From: Janthinobacterium sp. BJB426
Lineage (GTDB): Bacteria > Pseudomonadota > Gammaproteobacteria > Burkholderiales > Burkholderiaceae_D
Length of the DNA stretch: 64,000 bases
Assembly (NCBI RefSeq): GCF_002735705.1
Contig: NZ_PDZL01000001.1
Location: 248,001 to 312,000, forward strand
Direction: 5' to 3'
Part shown: one piece after another, positions 28,157 through 36,895 of the stretch
Layout: each line of letters opens with the position of its first letter
How positions within the stretch are numbered: the stretch's first letter is position 1
Translations under genes and position numbers: made by a program
The notes under the pieces: model-generated
The model's database searches: none
The model's input: only the letters and a program-made list of their open reading frames with translations
What the model was told of the DNA's origin: nothing

Positions 28157-28190
28157 ACCGGCGGGCACCCCCTGCCTGCCGGTTTCGTTT
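28157..28190 (+). terminator. Hairpin between fba and purC
   Basis: ACCGGCGGGCA and TGCCTGCCGGT pair over 11 bp (one G-T) around CCCCC, followed by a mixed TTCGTTT tract. It may stop or slow transcription before purC. Confidence 0.5.
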
Positions 28191-28210
28191 CATCCAACTA
28201 TTCCCCCGCT

Positions 28211-29104
28211 ATGAACAGCCTCTATCAGACTTCCATCCACTCCCTGCCATTGCTGGGCCACGGCAAGGTCCGCGACAACTACGCCGTTGGCGACGACAAG
28301 ATTTTGATCGTCACCACGGACCGCCTGTCGGCCTTCGATGTCGTCATGAACGAGCCTATCCCCGGCAAGGGCAAGGTCCTCAACCAGATGAGTGACTTCT
28401 GGTTCGAGAAACTGGGCCATATCGTGCCGAACCACCTGACCGGCGTGGCGCCGGAATCCGTGGTGGCGCCCGAGGAAGTGGAGCAAGTCAAGGGCCGCGC
28501 CGTCGTGGCCAAGCGTTTGAAACCGATCATGGTCGAGGCGGTCGTGCGCGGCTACATCATCGGTTCGGGCTGGAAAGATTACCAGGACACGGGCAGCATC
28601 TGCGGCATCGCGCTGCCAGCGGGCTTGCAACAGGCGGAAAAATTGCCGCAACCGATCTTCACCCCGGCCGCCAAGGCCGAGTTGGGCGAGCATGACGAAA
28701 ACATCAGCTTTGCTGAAATGGAAGAACGCATCGGTGCCGACCTGGCCGCCAAGATGCGCGACGTGGCCATTCAACTCTACAAGACGGCAGCCGAATACGC
28801 GGCCACGCGCGGCATCATCATCGCCGACACCAAGTTCGAATTCGGCCTGGACGACAATGGCGTCATGCATCTGATGGATGAAGTGCTGACGGCCGACTCG
28901 TCGCGCTTCTGGCCTGCCGATTCCTACCAGCCAGGCATCTCGCCGCCATCGTTCGACAAGCAATTCGTGCGCGACTACCTGGAAACATTGACCTGGGGCA
29001 AGACCGCACCGGCGCCAGCGCTGCCAGCCGATGTCATCGAAAAAACCCAGGCCAAGTACTTTGAAGCCATCGAACGCCTGACGGGCGAGAAGCTGAAGGC
29101 CTGA
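28211..29104 (+). CDS. purC: SAICAR synthase
   Basis: A 297-residue enzyme joining CAIR and aspartate to SAICAR in purine synthesis. Signatures are [28 protein letters not shown] (nucleotide loop, split here), [15 protein letters not shown] and [10 protein letters not shown]. The length is in the range of the longer betaproteobacterial and yeast-like forms. No strong ribosome site is seen before the ATG. purE follows after one base. Confidence 0.97.
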   Translation: MNSLYQTSIHSLPLLGHGKVRDNYAVGDDKILIVTTDRLSAFDVVMNEPIPGKGKVLNQMSDFWFEKLGHIVPNHLTGVAPESVVAPEEVEQVKGRAVVAKRLKPIMVEAVVRGYIIGSGWKDYQDTGSICGIALPAGLQQAEKLPQPIFTPAAKAELGEHDENISFAEMEERIGADLAAKMRDVAIQLYKTAAEYAATRGIIIADTKFEFGLDDNGVMHLMDEVLTADSSRFWPADSYQPGISPPSFDKQFVRDYLETLTWGKTAPAPALPADVIEKTQAKYFEAIERLTGEKLKA

Positions 29105-29105
29105 G

Positions 29106-29603
29106 ATGAGCGAGCAGAATAAGCCGCTGGTCGGCGTCATCATGGGTTCGTCCTCGGACTGGGACGTGATGCAGAATGCGGTTGCCATCCTGAAACAGTT
29201 TGGCGTGCCATACGAAGCGCAAGTCATTTCCGCGCACCGCATGCCCGACGAGATGTATGCGTACGCGAAAAGCGCGCGCGCGCGCGGCTTGCGCGCCATC
29301 ATCGCCGGCGCTGGCGGCGCGGCCCACCTGCCTGGCATGGTGGCGGCGATGACCATCGTGCCCGTGCTGGGCGTGCCCGTGCCGTCGAAATACTTGCGTG
29401 GCGAAGATTCCATGCTGTCCATCCTGCAAATGCCCAAGGGCGTGCCGGTAGCCACCTTCGCCATCGGTGAAGCGGGCGCGGCGAATGCGGCGCTGACGGC
29501 GGTGGCGCTGCTGGCCGCCAATGACGACGCGCTGGCCGACCGCCTGGAAGCCTTCCGTACCACGCAAACGGCCGCCGCCAAGGCCATGGTCTTGCCTGAC
29601 TAA
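29106..29603 (+). CDS. purE: N5-CAIR mutase PurE
   Basis: A 165-residue class I PurE, which moves the carboxyl group of N5-CAIR to make [13 protein letters not shown] binds phosphate, and the SAHRMPDEM segment holds the catalytic His. The [15 protein letters not shown] loop is also conserved. It is in one unit with purC and with purK (15-base gap), which supplies its substrate. Confidence 0.97.
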   Translation: MSEQNKPLVGVIMGSSSDWDVMQNAVAILKQFGVPYEAQVISAHRMPDEMYAYAKSARARGLRAIIAGAGGAAHLPGMVAAMTIVPVLGVPVPSKYLRGEDSMLSILQMPKGVPVATFAIGEAGAANAALTAVALLAANDDALADRLEAFRTTQTAAAKAMVLPD

Positions 29604-29618
29604 TGTGTTTGAAAAATA

Positions 29619-30815
29619 ATGAATAGTAAATTGACTTCCCCATTGCTGCCCGCCGCCAATCCACCGGCGTGGCTGGGCGTGATGGGTGGCGGCCAGCTCG
29701 GCCGCATGTTTGCCCAGGCCGCTCAGGGCATGGGTTATCAGGTGGCTGTACTGGAACCTTCCGATGCCTGCCCTGCGGGGCAGGTGGCGCAGCGCCTGGT
29801 CAATGCCGGTTACAGCGATGTGGCCGGCCTCGACGCCCTGGCGGCGCAATGCCTGGCCGTCACCACGGAATTCGAAAACGTGCCGGCCGACAGCCTGTCG
29901 CGCCTGGCCGAACGCGTGTTTGTTGCCCCCAACGCCCACGGCGTGTCGGTGGCGCAGGACCGCATCGCGGAAAAACGGTTCTTTGTCGACTGTGCAAGCA
30001 AATCCGGCGTGCTGCCGGCGCCGCACATGGTCATCGCCACGCAGGACGATATCGACAGCATCGCCGACGACTTGCTGCCGGGTATTTTGAAAACCGTGCG
30101 CATGGGCTATGACGGCAAGGGCCAGTTCCGCGTGCGTACGCGCGACGACGTGCGCGCCGCTTTCGCGGAAATGGGCGAAGTAACTTGCCTGCTGGAAAAA
30201 ATGCTGCCGCTGGCGTATGAAGTGTCCGTGCTGACGGCGCGCGGCGTGGACGGCGAATCCGTCGTGTATCCGATCGCCGAAAACGTGCACCGCGACGGCG
30301 TGCTGTTTACCACCACCGTGCCGGGTCCGAACGTGTCGGACGACTGCGCCGCCAAGGCGCAGCGCGCGGCGCAAGCGATGGTCGCCGAGCTTGGTTACGT
30401 CGGCGTGCTGTGCATCGAATTTTTCGTGCTGGAAGATGGCAGCCTGGTGGTCAATGAAATGGCGCCGCGTCCGCACAACAGCGGCCATTACACGATGGAT
30501 GCCTGCGTCACCAGCCAGTTCGCGCAGCAGGTGCGGGCCATGGCGCGCTTGCCGTTGGGCGACGTGCGCCAGCATTCGCCGGCCGTGATGCTCAATATCC
30601 TCGGCGACGCCTGGTTTGCCGACGACAGCGACGTGGCCTGCGAACCGGCGTGGGACCAGGTGCTGGCACTGCCGGGCGCCTGCCTGCACCTGTATGGCAA
30701 GGATGATCCGCGCCGTGGCCGCAAGATGGGCCACCTGACCTTCATCGCGGCCACCTTGCCGCAGGCGCAGCAGCGCCTGCGCGACGCTTGCCTGATCCTG
30801 GGAATCGCGCCGTGA
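29619..30815 (+). CDS. purK: N5-CAIR synthase PurK
   Basis: A 398-residue ATP-grasp enzyme carboxylating AIR at N5 with bicarbonate and ATP. It has an N-terminal Rossmann-like [16 protein letters not shown], the central ATP-grasp with [13 protein letters not shown], and the C-terminal [17 protein letters not shown] signature. PurE and PurK together show that the pathway uses the two-step bacterial route. Its stop overlaps the GTG start of the Sua5-type gene (GTGA). Confidence 0.97.
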   Translation: MNSKLTSPLLPAANPPAWLGVMGGGQLGRMFAQAAQGMGYQVAVLEPSDACPAGQVAQRLVNAGYSDVAGLDALAAQCLAVTTEFENVPADSLSRLAERVFVAPNAHGVSVAQDRIAEKRFFVDCASKSGVLPAPHMVIATQDDIDSIADDLLPGILKTVRMGYDGKGQFRVRTRDDVRAAFAEMGEVTCLLEKMLPLAYEVSVLTARGVDGESVVYPIAENVHRDGVLFTTTVPGPNVSDDCAAKAQRAAQAMVAELGYVGVLCIEFFVLEDGSLVVNEMAPRPHNSGHYTMDACVTSQFAQQVRAMARLPLGDVRQHSPAVMLNILGDAWFADDSDVACEPAWDQVLALPGACLHLYGKDDPRRGRKMGHLTFIAATLPQAQQRLRDACLILGIAP

Positions 30816-31834
30816 GCGTACTTGCACAAGATCTGGCGGCGGCTGCAGCCGTGCTGGAAGCGGGCGGCCTCGTCGCTTTCCCGACGGAAACGGTGTATGG
30901 CCTGGGCGCCGATGCGGAAAACCCGGCTGCCGTGGCGCGCATCTATGAAGCCAAGGGCCGCCCTTCCGACCATCCCGTGATCGTGCATGTGGCGCCCGGC
31001 GCCGACCTGGCGCACTGGTCCGACGACATTCCAGTCGAGGCCGAACAGCTGGTGGCCGCCTTCTGGCCCGGTCCGCTGACTCTGATCGTCAAGCGCGCCG
31101 CGCATATTCCCGACGCCGTCTCCGGCGGCCAGGATACGGTGGGCTTGCGCTGCCCATCGCATCCGGTGGCTATCGCATTGCTACGCACCTTCAAAGGCGG
31201 CAAGGGCGGCCTGGCGGCGCCGTCGGCGAACAAATTTGGTAACGTCAGCCCTACCACGGCGCAGCACGTGCGTGATGAATTCGCGGCGGAACTCGCCAGC
31301 GGCTTGCTGGGCCAGGTCCTCGATGGCGGGCAGAGCGACGTGGGTATCGAGTCGACCATCGTCGACCTGTCGCGCCTGGCCACACACGGTCCAGTACTCT
31401 TGCGCCCCGGCCATATCAGCAGCGAACAGATCGCCGCCGTCATCGGTCGCGCGCCAGCCGTGGCGGACGCGGCCGCGCCGCGCGCCTCGGGCACCCTGGA
31501 ATCGCATTACGCACCGCACACGCCTGTTGCGATGCAGCACAGCGACGACGTGAGCGCCACCTTGAACCGCCTGCTCAATGACGGGCGCCGCGTGGCCCTG
31601 ATCCATTACTCGGACCTGCCACCGGCCAGCGCCAGCGTGCGCCTGGCGGCGACTCCGGAAAATTACGCACATGCGCTGTATGCCTCGCTGCGCACGATGG
31701 ACCAGGTCGGCGCCGAGCTGATACTCGTCGAAGCACCGCCCACCGGCCCCGCGTGGCTGGGCGTCAACGACCGTTTGCGGCGCGCCGCCTTCGGCTCAAG
31801 TGGTATCTTGCAGCAGTTTCTGTCCGCATCATAA
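30812..31834 (+). CDS. Sua5/YrdC-type threonylcarbamoyl-AMP synthase
   Basis: A 340-residue protein that makes threonylcarbamoyl-AMP for the t6A modification at position 37 of ANN-decoding tRNAs. The YrdC fold (1-200) shows [24 protein letters not shown] and [13 protein letters not shown]-terminal Sua5 domain follows after a linker ([15 protein letters not shown]). The GTG start at 30812 overlaps the purK stop. An upstream TTG at 30788 is unlikely. tcdA, which cyclises t6A, is also in this window. Its stop lies at the edge of a strong terminator. Confidence 0.93.
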   Translation: MSVLAQDLAAAAAVLEAGGLVAFPTETVYGLGADAENPAAVARIYEAKGRPSDHPVIVHVAPGADLAHWSDDIPVEAEQLVAAFWPGPLTLIVKRAAHIPDAVSGGQDTVGLRCPSHPVAIALLRTFKGGKGGLAAPSANKFGNVSPTTAQHVRDEFAAELASGLLGQVLDGGQSDVGIESTIVDLSRLATHGPVLLRPGHISSEQIAAVIGRAPAVADAAAPRASGTLESHYAPHTPVAMQHSDDVSATLNRLLNDGRRVALIHYSDLPPASASVRLAATPENYAHALYASLRTMDQVGAELILVEAPPTGPAWLGVNDRLRRAAFGSSGILQQFLSAS

Positions 31835-31858
31835 AAAGCCCCGCAAGGGGCTTTTTCT
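31833..31858 (+). terminator. Strong intrinsic terminator after the purCEK run
   Basis: AAAAAGCCCC-GCAA-GGGGCTTTTT is a perfect 10-bp stem with a GNRA loop followed by a T-run. It ends the pgk-to-sua5 block and overlaps the stop codon of the last gene. Confidence 0.95.
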
Positions 31859-31960
31859 TGATGCAGCGCAATAGAGATGCTTGCCACGAAACATCTTATA
31901 TCCTCCATAATTCAGCTGATCGCCCGGTCGTGACAGGGCGCTGGCAGTGTTGTTATTTCG

Positions 31961-31988
31961 TTGATTTTTAAAACATATTTTCTATACA
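31961..31988 (+). promoter_or_regulatory. Candidate promoter of the GDSL lipoprotein gene
   Basis: TTGATT (31961-31966) and TATACA (31983-31988) are spaced by 16 bases in an AT-rich stretch, about 80 bases before the start. A sigma-70-type promoter is plausible. Confidence 0.4.
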
Positions 31989-32073
31989 AGCCTGAGGAAC
32001 GATGGCATATTAGTTGGGTAGCGAATAGCACGCCCGTTCGTTTAGAAACCAGAAAAAAGACCGAGGAGACAAA

Positions 32074-33456
32074 ATGCATCAAACCAAATTCGCGCTGGCC
32101 GTGCTGGCAGCGGCTGTCCTGGCAGGTTGCGGCGGCGCCAGTGGCGGTGATCAAGCCTTGAAAGTCAAATACACGGCGCAGGTGTCGTTCGGCGACAGCC
32201 TGTCCGATGTCGGTTCGTATGCCGTCGCCGGCGTGGCGGCGAGCGGTGGCGGCAAATTCACCATCAATGGTGACAATACCAAGATCAATCCTGAACTGAC
32301 GGGCAAGAACTGGACCGAGCACCTGGCCGCGCAATTCGGCTTGCCGGCGCCATGCGCCGCCGAAACGGGCCTGGAAGGCAGCATACCGAGCCTGGTTGCC
32401 CCGCGCGTCAAGCATGCCGGCTGTTTCGGCTACGCCATGGGCGGTTCGCGCGTCACCAACCCCGTCGGTCCGAACAACAAATTGGCGGGCGGTGTGCTGG
32501 GCGCCCTGACCGTGCCCGTGGTGACGCAGATCGCGAACCACCTGGCAGTGTCAGGTGGCAAGTTCAGCGGCACGGAAGCCGTTTTCGTGATGGCAGGCGG
32601 TAACGACGTGCTGTTCCTGCTGGGCCAATTGCAAACGGGCGCGACGGATGCCGGCAAGAAGGCGGGCGCTGCTGCGGGTGCGCAAGCTTTCGCGACCAAC
32701 CTGGCGGTGGCCCTGGCGGCCGGCGCCACCAATCCCAACACGGCAGTGGTTGCCATTGGCGCCGCCATCAAGACAGCCAGTGCGGCGCCTGGCGCCACGT
32801 CGACGACCATCGTCGGTGCCGCCGTGCAAGCTGCCATGATTGCCGGTAATGCGAATGCCCAGACGCAGGCCCCGGCCCTGGCCGCCAAGGCACAAGCCGA
32901 CGCGACGGTGACAGGCAATGCCGCCGGCGCCAAGGCCGGTGCCGATTTCGCTGCGGCCCAAGGGCCGCTGCTGGTCACCGCCATGGGACAAGCCGGCAAA
33001 GAGCTGGTAGTGCTGATCAAGGACCAGATCATCGCCAAGGGTGCCAATTATGTGGTGGTCAACAACCTGCCGGACGTGGCCGGTACGCCATCGGGCTTGA
33101 GCAAGGATGCCAATACCAAGGCACTCATCAATGCCATGGTCAGCGCCTTCAACGGCGAACTGAGCGCCGGCTTGAACGGTAATGCGAAAGTCTTGCTGGT
33201 CGACGTGTTTGCCGTCAGCCATGACCAGGGCGTCAATCCTGGCCCGTATGGCTTGACCAACGTCAGCGAGACGGCGTGCGACCTGACGCCGGCGAAAAAC
33301 ATACTGGGCAGCTCGCTCGTGTGCAATGGTACGAATCTGAAAGCGGGCGACGTCAGCCATTACTCGTATGCCGACGATGTGCACCCTACGCCGTTCAATA
33401 ACCTGTTGCTGGCCCGCTACGTGGCCAAGGACATGGTCGTGCGGGGCTGGCTGTAA
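32074..33456 (+). CDS. GDSL/SGNH-family esterase lipoprotein
   Basis: A 460-residue exported protein. The lipobox LAGC (16-19) predicts lipidation at C19. The esterase blocks are FGDSLSDVGSY with nucleophile S42, AGGNDV with N177, and DDVHPTP with D434 and H437, so the triad is complete. Between blocks III and V lies an Ala/Gly/Thr-rich stretch of about 110 residues (roughly 187-300) of low complexity, unlike the rest. A GAGGAGAC ribosome site is present. The likely action is hydrolysis of esters or lipids at the cell surface. An ompW gene follows after 99 bases with a similar ribosome site. Confidence 0.87.
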   Translation: MHQTKFALAVLAAAVLAGCGGASGGDQALKVKYTAQVSFGDSLSDVGSYAVAGVAASGGGKFTINGDNTKINPELTGKNWTEHLAAQFGLPAPCAAETGLEGSIPSLVAPRVKHAGCFGYAMGGSRVTNPVGPNNKLAGGVLGALTVPVVTQIANHLAVSGGKFSGTEAVFVMAGGNDVLFLLGQLQTGATDAGKKAGAAAGAQAFATNLAVALAAGATNPNTAVVAIGAAIKTASAAPGATSTTIVGAAVQAAMIAGNANAQTQAPALAAKAQADATVTGNAAGAKAGADFAAAQGPLLVTAMGQAGKELVVLIKDQIIAKGANYVVVNNLPDVAGTPSGLSKDANTKALINAMVSAFNGELSAGLNGNAKVLLVDVFAVSHDQGVNPGPYGLTNVSETACDLTPAKNILGSSLVCNGTNLKAGDVSHYSYADDVHPTPFNNLLLARYVAKDMVVRGWL

Positions 33457-33555
33457 GGGATGGCCGCACCGGCTGTGCCTGGGAGGCGCGGCCGGTGCCG
33501 GCAGCGACAGGACTCGAAAGCGGAACACTCCGCACATACTGAATCAGGAGACAAG

Positions 33556-34242
33556 ATGAAGAATCGTTTGAATACCGCTGTACGCGTGCTGGCTGCAGCC
33601 GCCGCGATGGCCATGGCGACGGGCGCTTCGGCGCAAAGCGCTGGCACCTGGATGGTCAAAGCCGGCCTCAACAAGATCACGCCGCACGTGGACAGTGGCG
33701 ACATTTCCGCGCCGGCACTGCCGGGCACGAAAGCCGACGTCAAGTCGGATACCAAGCCCATCCTTACCTTTGCCTACATGATCACGGACAATGTTTCCGC
33801 TGAAATGATCCTGGGCGTGCCGTACAAGCATGACCTGATCGGCGACGGTTCCATCAAGGGCACGGGCAAGCTGGGGACGGCGGAAGCCTTGCCGCCGACG
33901 GCCTTCATCCAGTACCGTTTCTTCCAGCCCAATGCGATGATCCGCCCCTACGTGGGCGCGGGCTTGACGTATGCCTATTTCCAAAAGGAAAAAGGTTCGG
34001 GCCAGATGACGGCCTTGCTGGATCCGGGTGGAAAACCAGTGACCTACCGCATGGACAACAAGCTGACCGGCAGCCTGGTGGTCGGCAGTACCCTGGCCTT
34101 CAACGAGCGTTGGTTTGCCGATGTGGCCGTGGTCAAGACCTACCTGAAAACCAAGGCGAAATTCTCGACGGGGCAGACGCAGGACATCAAGCTCGACCCG
34201 GTTGCCGTGAGTATCAGCATCGGATATAACTTTACCCTGTAA
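33556..34242 (+). CDS. ompW: OmpW-family outer membrane protein
   Basis: A 228-residue beta-barrel protein with a signal sequence (AAAAAMAMATGASA, cleavage near residue 26). It shows the OmpW pattern: GTWMVKAGLNKITP at the start, LTFAYMITDNVSAEMILGVPYKHD, and IRPYVGAGLTYAYF, ending in FTL with the terminal aromatic-rich strand (GYNFTL). OmpW is an eight-stranded barrel thought to pass small hydrophobic molecules. The CAGGAGAC ribosome site resembles that of the lipoprotein gene upstream. A terminator follows directly. Confidence 0.93.
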   Translation: MKNRLNTAVRVLAAAAAMAMATGASAQSAGTWMVKAGLNKITPHVDSGDISAPALPGTKADVKSDTKPILTFAYMITDNVSAEMILGVPYKHDLIGDGSIKGTGKLGTAEALPPTAFIQYRFFQPNAMIRPYVGAGLTYAYFQKEKGSGQMTALLDPGGKPVTYRMDNKLTGSLVVGSTLAFNERWFADVAVVKTYLKTKAKFSTGQTQDIKLDPVAVSISIGYNFTL

Positions 34243-34243
34243 A

Positions 34244-34274
34244 ACAAAAAATCCGCCTCGGCGGATTTTTTTTT
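34244..34274 (+). terminator. Intrinsic terminator after ompW
   Basis: ATCCGC-CTCG-GCGGAT with A-run before and nine T residues after. The symmetric runs mean it may also serve the convergent flavin reductase gene. Confidence 0.93.
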
Positions 34275-34287
34275 GTCCCGTTCACGC

Positions 34288-34794
34288 TCAGGCTGGCGGG
34301 GTATTGAACTTTCCATTGTGGAAGATCAAGGGCGGCTGCGCGGCAAACGCGCATTGTTCCACTTCGCCCACGAAAATGACGTGGTCGCCTTCCGGATAGC
34401 GGCTGCGGTTGTGGCATTCGAACCAGGCCGATGCGCCTTTCAGGATGGGCTGGCCCGTGCGCGATAGTTCGTACTCGACATCGTCGAAGGGATTCGGCGT
34501 GCGGCGTGAAAAACGCGTCGCCAGTTCCGCCTGGTCGGCGCCCAGCACATTGATGACGTAATGCGAGTTGCCGCTGAAAATGGGCATGCTGTTCGCCACG
34601 GAACCGAGGCTCCACAGCACCAGGGGCGGCGACAGCGAGACGGAATTGAAGGAACTGGCCGTCAAGCCACGGAAACTGCCGTCCGCCAGGCGCGTCGTGA
34701 TGACCGTCACGCCGGTGGCAAACTGTGATAGTGCCTGGCGGAAATGTGTCGTATCGAATTCTTGCGCTGGCGCGCGGGGAGAGCGTGTGTTCAT
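34288..34794 (-). CDS. Flavin reductase family protein
   Basis: A 168-residue FMN-binding split-barrel protein. The characteristic segment is FATGVTVITTR...GLTASSFNSVSLSPPLVLWSL, and the C-terminal DHVIFVGEVEQ carries the family's GDH-type motif. Such proteins supply reduced flavin to monooxygenases. No partner monooxygenase is beside it, so the target is unknown. The ribosome site is weak (CAGGT). It converges with ompW across the shared terminator. Confidence 0.88.
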   Translation of the reverse strand: MNTRSPRAPAQEFDTTHFRQALSQFATGVTVITTRLADGSFRGLTASSFNSVSLSPPLVLWSLGSVANSMPIFSGNSHYVINVLGADQAELATRFSRRTPNPFDDVEYELSRTGQPILKGASAWFECHNRSRYPEGDHVIFVGEVEQCAFAAQPPLIFHNGKFNTPPA

Positions 34795-34970
34795 GGGTGA
34801 CCTGTCTATTTGCTGACATTATGCCAAAAATCGGCCGCACCAGCGCAATCGTGGCCGGCATGTCCCTATGTGCGGTGCCTAACGCGCCATTTTAAGCGGC
34901 GCTGCAGGCCGTTGCGCTTTACGTTACAGTGGTGAAATGATACGTCGCAGAGGCGTTGCGGGAGGACATC

Positions 34971-35504
34971 ATGAATCAACAGACGGAAGTGGCGGTACTG
35001 GGCGGTGGCTGTTTCTGGTGCCTCGCTGCCGTGTACGCCGAAGTGCGCGGCGTGACGCGCGTCGAGTCCGGCTACACGGGCGGCAAGGTGCCCGCCCCCA
35101 CCTATGAACAGGTTTGCACGGGCGACACGGGCCACGCGGAAGTGGTGCGCCTGGAATTCGATCCCGCCGTCATCGCTTACCACGACTTGCTGGAAATCTT
35201 TTTTACGCTGCATGACCCCACCACCTTGAATCGCCAGGGAAATGATGTCGGCACGCAATACCGTTCCGTCATCTATTACCAGTCGGCCGCGCAGGAAAGC
35301 GTGGCGCGCAAGGTCGTGGCCGAGATGGCCGGCGTGTGGGATGCGCCCATCGTCACGCAGCTGGCGCCGGCCGCCACCTTTTATCCGGCCGAGGATTACC
35401 ATCAGAATTATGCCGAGCAGCATCCCTTGCAGGGCTATTGCGCGCTGATCGTCGCGCCCAAGGTGGAGAAATTCCGCGCCATGTACGCGGGACGCCTGAA
35501 GTGA
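34971..35504 (+). CDS. msrA: Peptide-methionine (S)-S-oxide reductase MsrA
   Basis: A 177-residue enzyme that repairs oxidised methionine. The catalytic Cys is in GGGCFWCLAA, and the GYTGGK and GHAEVVRLEFDP segments are family-typical. FFTLHDPTTLNRQGNDVGTQYRS is diagnostic. The ATG at 34971 has a GGGAGG ribosome site. An in-frame GTG or ATG further upstream (near 34956) is less likely. No msrB is nearby. Confidence 0.96.
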   Translation: MNQQTEVAVLGGGCFWCLAAVYAEVRGVTRVESGYTGGKVPAPTYEQVCTGDTGHAEVVRLEFDPAVIAYHDLLEIFFTLHDPTTLNRQGNDVGTQYRSVIYYQSAAQESVARKVVAEMAGVWDAPIVTQLAPAATFYPAEDYHQNYAEQHPLQGYCALIVAPKVEKFRAMYAGRLK

Positions 35505-35520
35505 ACGCCCCGCGCGCCTG

Positions 35521-36768
35521 TCAGGGCGTGAGCACGGGCGCCGGCCTTGTCTCCTGCGTATTCTCCTGCGCATACATGTAGTTGCGCGACCAGGGCAGGG
35601 TGGAAGAGCGCCGGCCCGCCTTCACGCAGACGATCTGGTACAGGCTGATCAAATCTTGCTCGAAGGCATAGGCGCAGCCGGCCAGGTAGACGTGCCAGAT
35701 GCGGAAGCGCCGTTCGCCCGCCAGCGGACGGATCTGCTCGGCATGGGCTTCGAAATTTTCCGTCCACAGGGCGCAGGTGCGCGCATAGTGGCGGCGCAGG
35801 TTTTCCACGTCCAGCACTTCCAGTCCCCCCTGCTGCATGGTTTTCAGGACATTGCCGATGTGCGCCAGCTCGCCGTGCGGAAACACATATTTTTCGATGA
35901 ATTCGCCGCCGCCATACGGCGTTTCGCCATTCTCCGGGTCGGTCGAGGTGATGCCGTGGTTCATCGCCATGCCGTCCGGCGCCAGCAGCTTGTGGATGAT
36001 GGAAAAGTAGTCGGGCAAGTGTTTCAGGCCCACGTGCTCGAACATGCCCACGCTGGTGATGCGGTCGAACTGGCCCGTGACGTCGCGGTAATCTTGCAGG
36101 CGAATATCGATCAAGTGTGACAGGCCGGCCGCCGCCACGCGCTCGCGCGCCAGCGCATACTGGTTTTCCGACAAGGTCACGCCCACGCAGCGGGCGCCAT
36201 ATTGCTGCGCGGCACGGATGACGAGCGCACCCCAGCCGCAACCGATGTCGAGCAGGGTCTGGCCCGGCTGCAGCTGGATTTTCTTCAGGATATGGTCGAT
36301 CTTCTTGACTTGCGCCTGTGCCAGGGTTTCATCGCCGTGTTCGAAATAGGCGCAGGAATACACGAGGGCGGGGTCGAGAAACTGTTCATAGAACGCGTTC
36401 GACACGTCGTAGTGGTAGCGGATGGCTTCGGCATCCTTGCTCTTGTCGTGCGTAAAGCTGCGCACGATGCGGGCCAGCTTGCCTTCCGGCTTCAAGGTAT
36501 TGCGCGCCAGGGCATTGCAGATGGCAATCATGTCCATCGCCGTGCCCTTGACCTCGATATTGCCTTCCACATAGGCCGAACCCAGGTTGGCCAGCGACGG
36601 GTTCAGCAGATAGCGGGCCGAGGCGACGGTCGGCAGGCGGATGGTGACTCTGGGCGCTTCGCTGGACAGGTCGACATGCTGGCCGTTCCACAATTCTATG
36701 CGTAGCGGCAAGGCGGTCTTGCTGCGAATGCTGGCGATCCACGACTTGAGTTGGTTTTGTACAAACAA
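35521..36768 (-). CDS. cfa: Cyclopropane-fatty-acyl-phospholipid synthase
   Basis: A 415-residue SAM-dependent enzyme adding a methylene bridge to unsaturated acyl chains of membrane phospholipids. An N-terminal lipid-binding domain (1-110) precedes the methyltransferase with LLDIGCGWGALVIRAAQQYG (motif I). The VGMFEHVGLKHLPDYF segment holds the active-site residues, and GGGEFIEKYVFPHGEL is also conserved. The start is a TTG: the one at 36768 has a GGAGG site 5 bases upstream, while the TTG at 36780 lies within that site. Length fits the family. It is usually induced in stationary phase, but no control element is recognised here. Confidence 0.93.
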   Translation of the reverse strand: MFVQNQLKSWIASIRSKTALPLRIELWNGQHVDLSSEAPRVTIRLPTVASARYLLNPSLANLGSAYVEGNIEVKGTAMDMIAICNALARNTLKPEGKLARIVRSFTHDKSKDAEAIRYHYDVSNAFYEQFLDPALVYSCAYFEHGDETLAQAQVKKIDHILKKIQLQPGQTLLDIGCGWGALVIRAAQQYGARCVGVTLSENQYALARERVAAAGLSHLIDIRLQDYRDVTGQFDRITSVGMFEHVGLKHLPDYFSIIHKLLAPDGMAMNHGITSTDPENGETPYGGGEFIEKYVFPHGELAHIGNVLKTMQQGGLEVLDVENLRRHYARTCALWTENFEAHAEQIRPLAGERRFRIWHVYLAGCAYAFEQDLISLYQIVCVKAGRRSSTLPWSRNYMYAQENTQETRPAPVLTP

Positions 36769-36895
36769 AATGGCCTCCAATGCAGCGATTGCCGTAGCAA
36801 CCGCAAATTGAGAAACAATGTCATTTAGTAACTTCTACCCTCATAGCCTACACCTATATTGACCAGCTTGCTTTGCGCCGCCTTGACTGGCTTGC

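Noticed and set aside
25440..28193. 917-codon minus-strand frame spanning pyk and fba
   Set aside because: Antisense shadow rich in His, Arg and Gly crossing two well-defined genes. No domain pattern.
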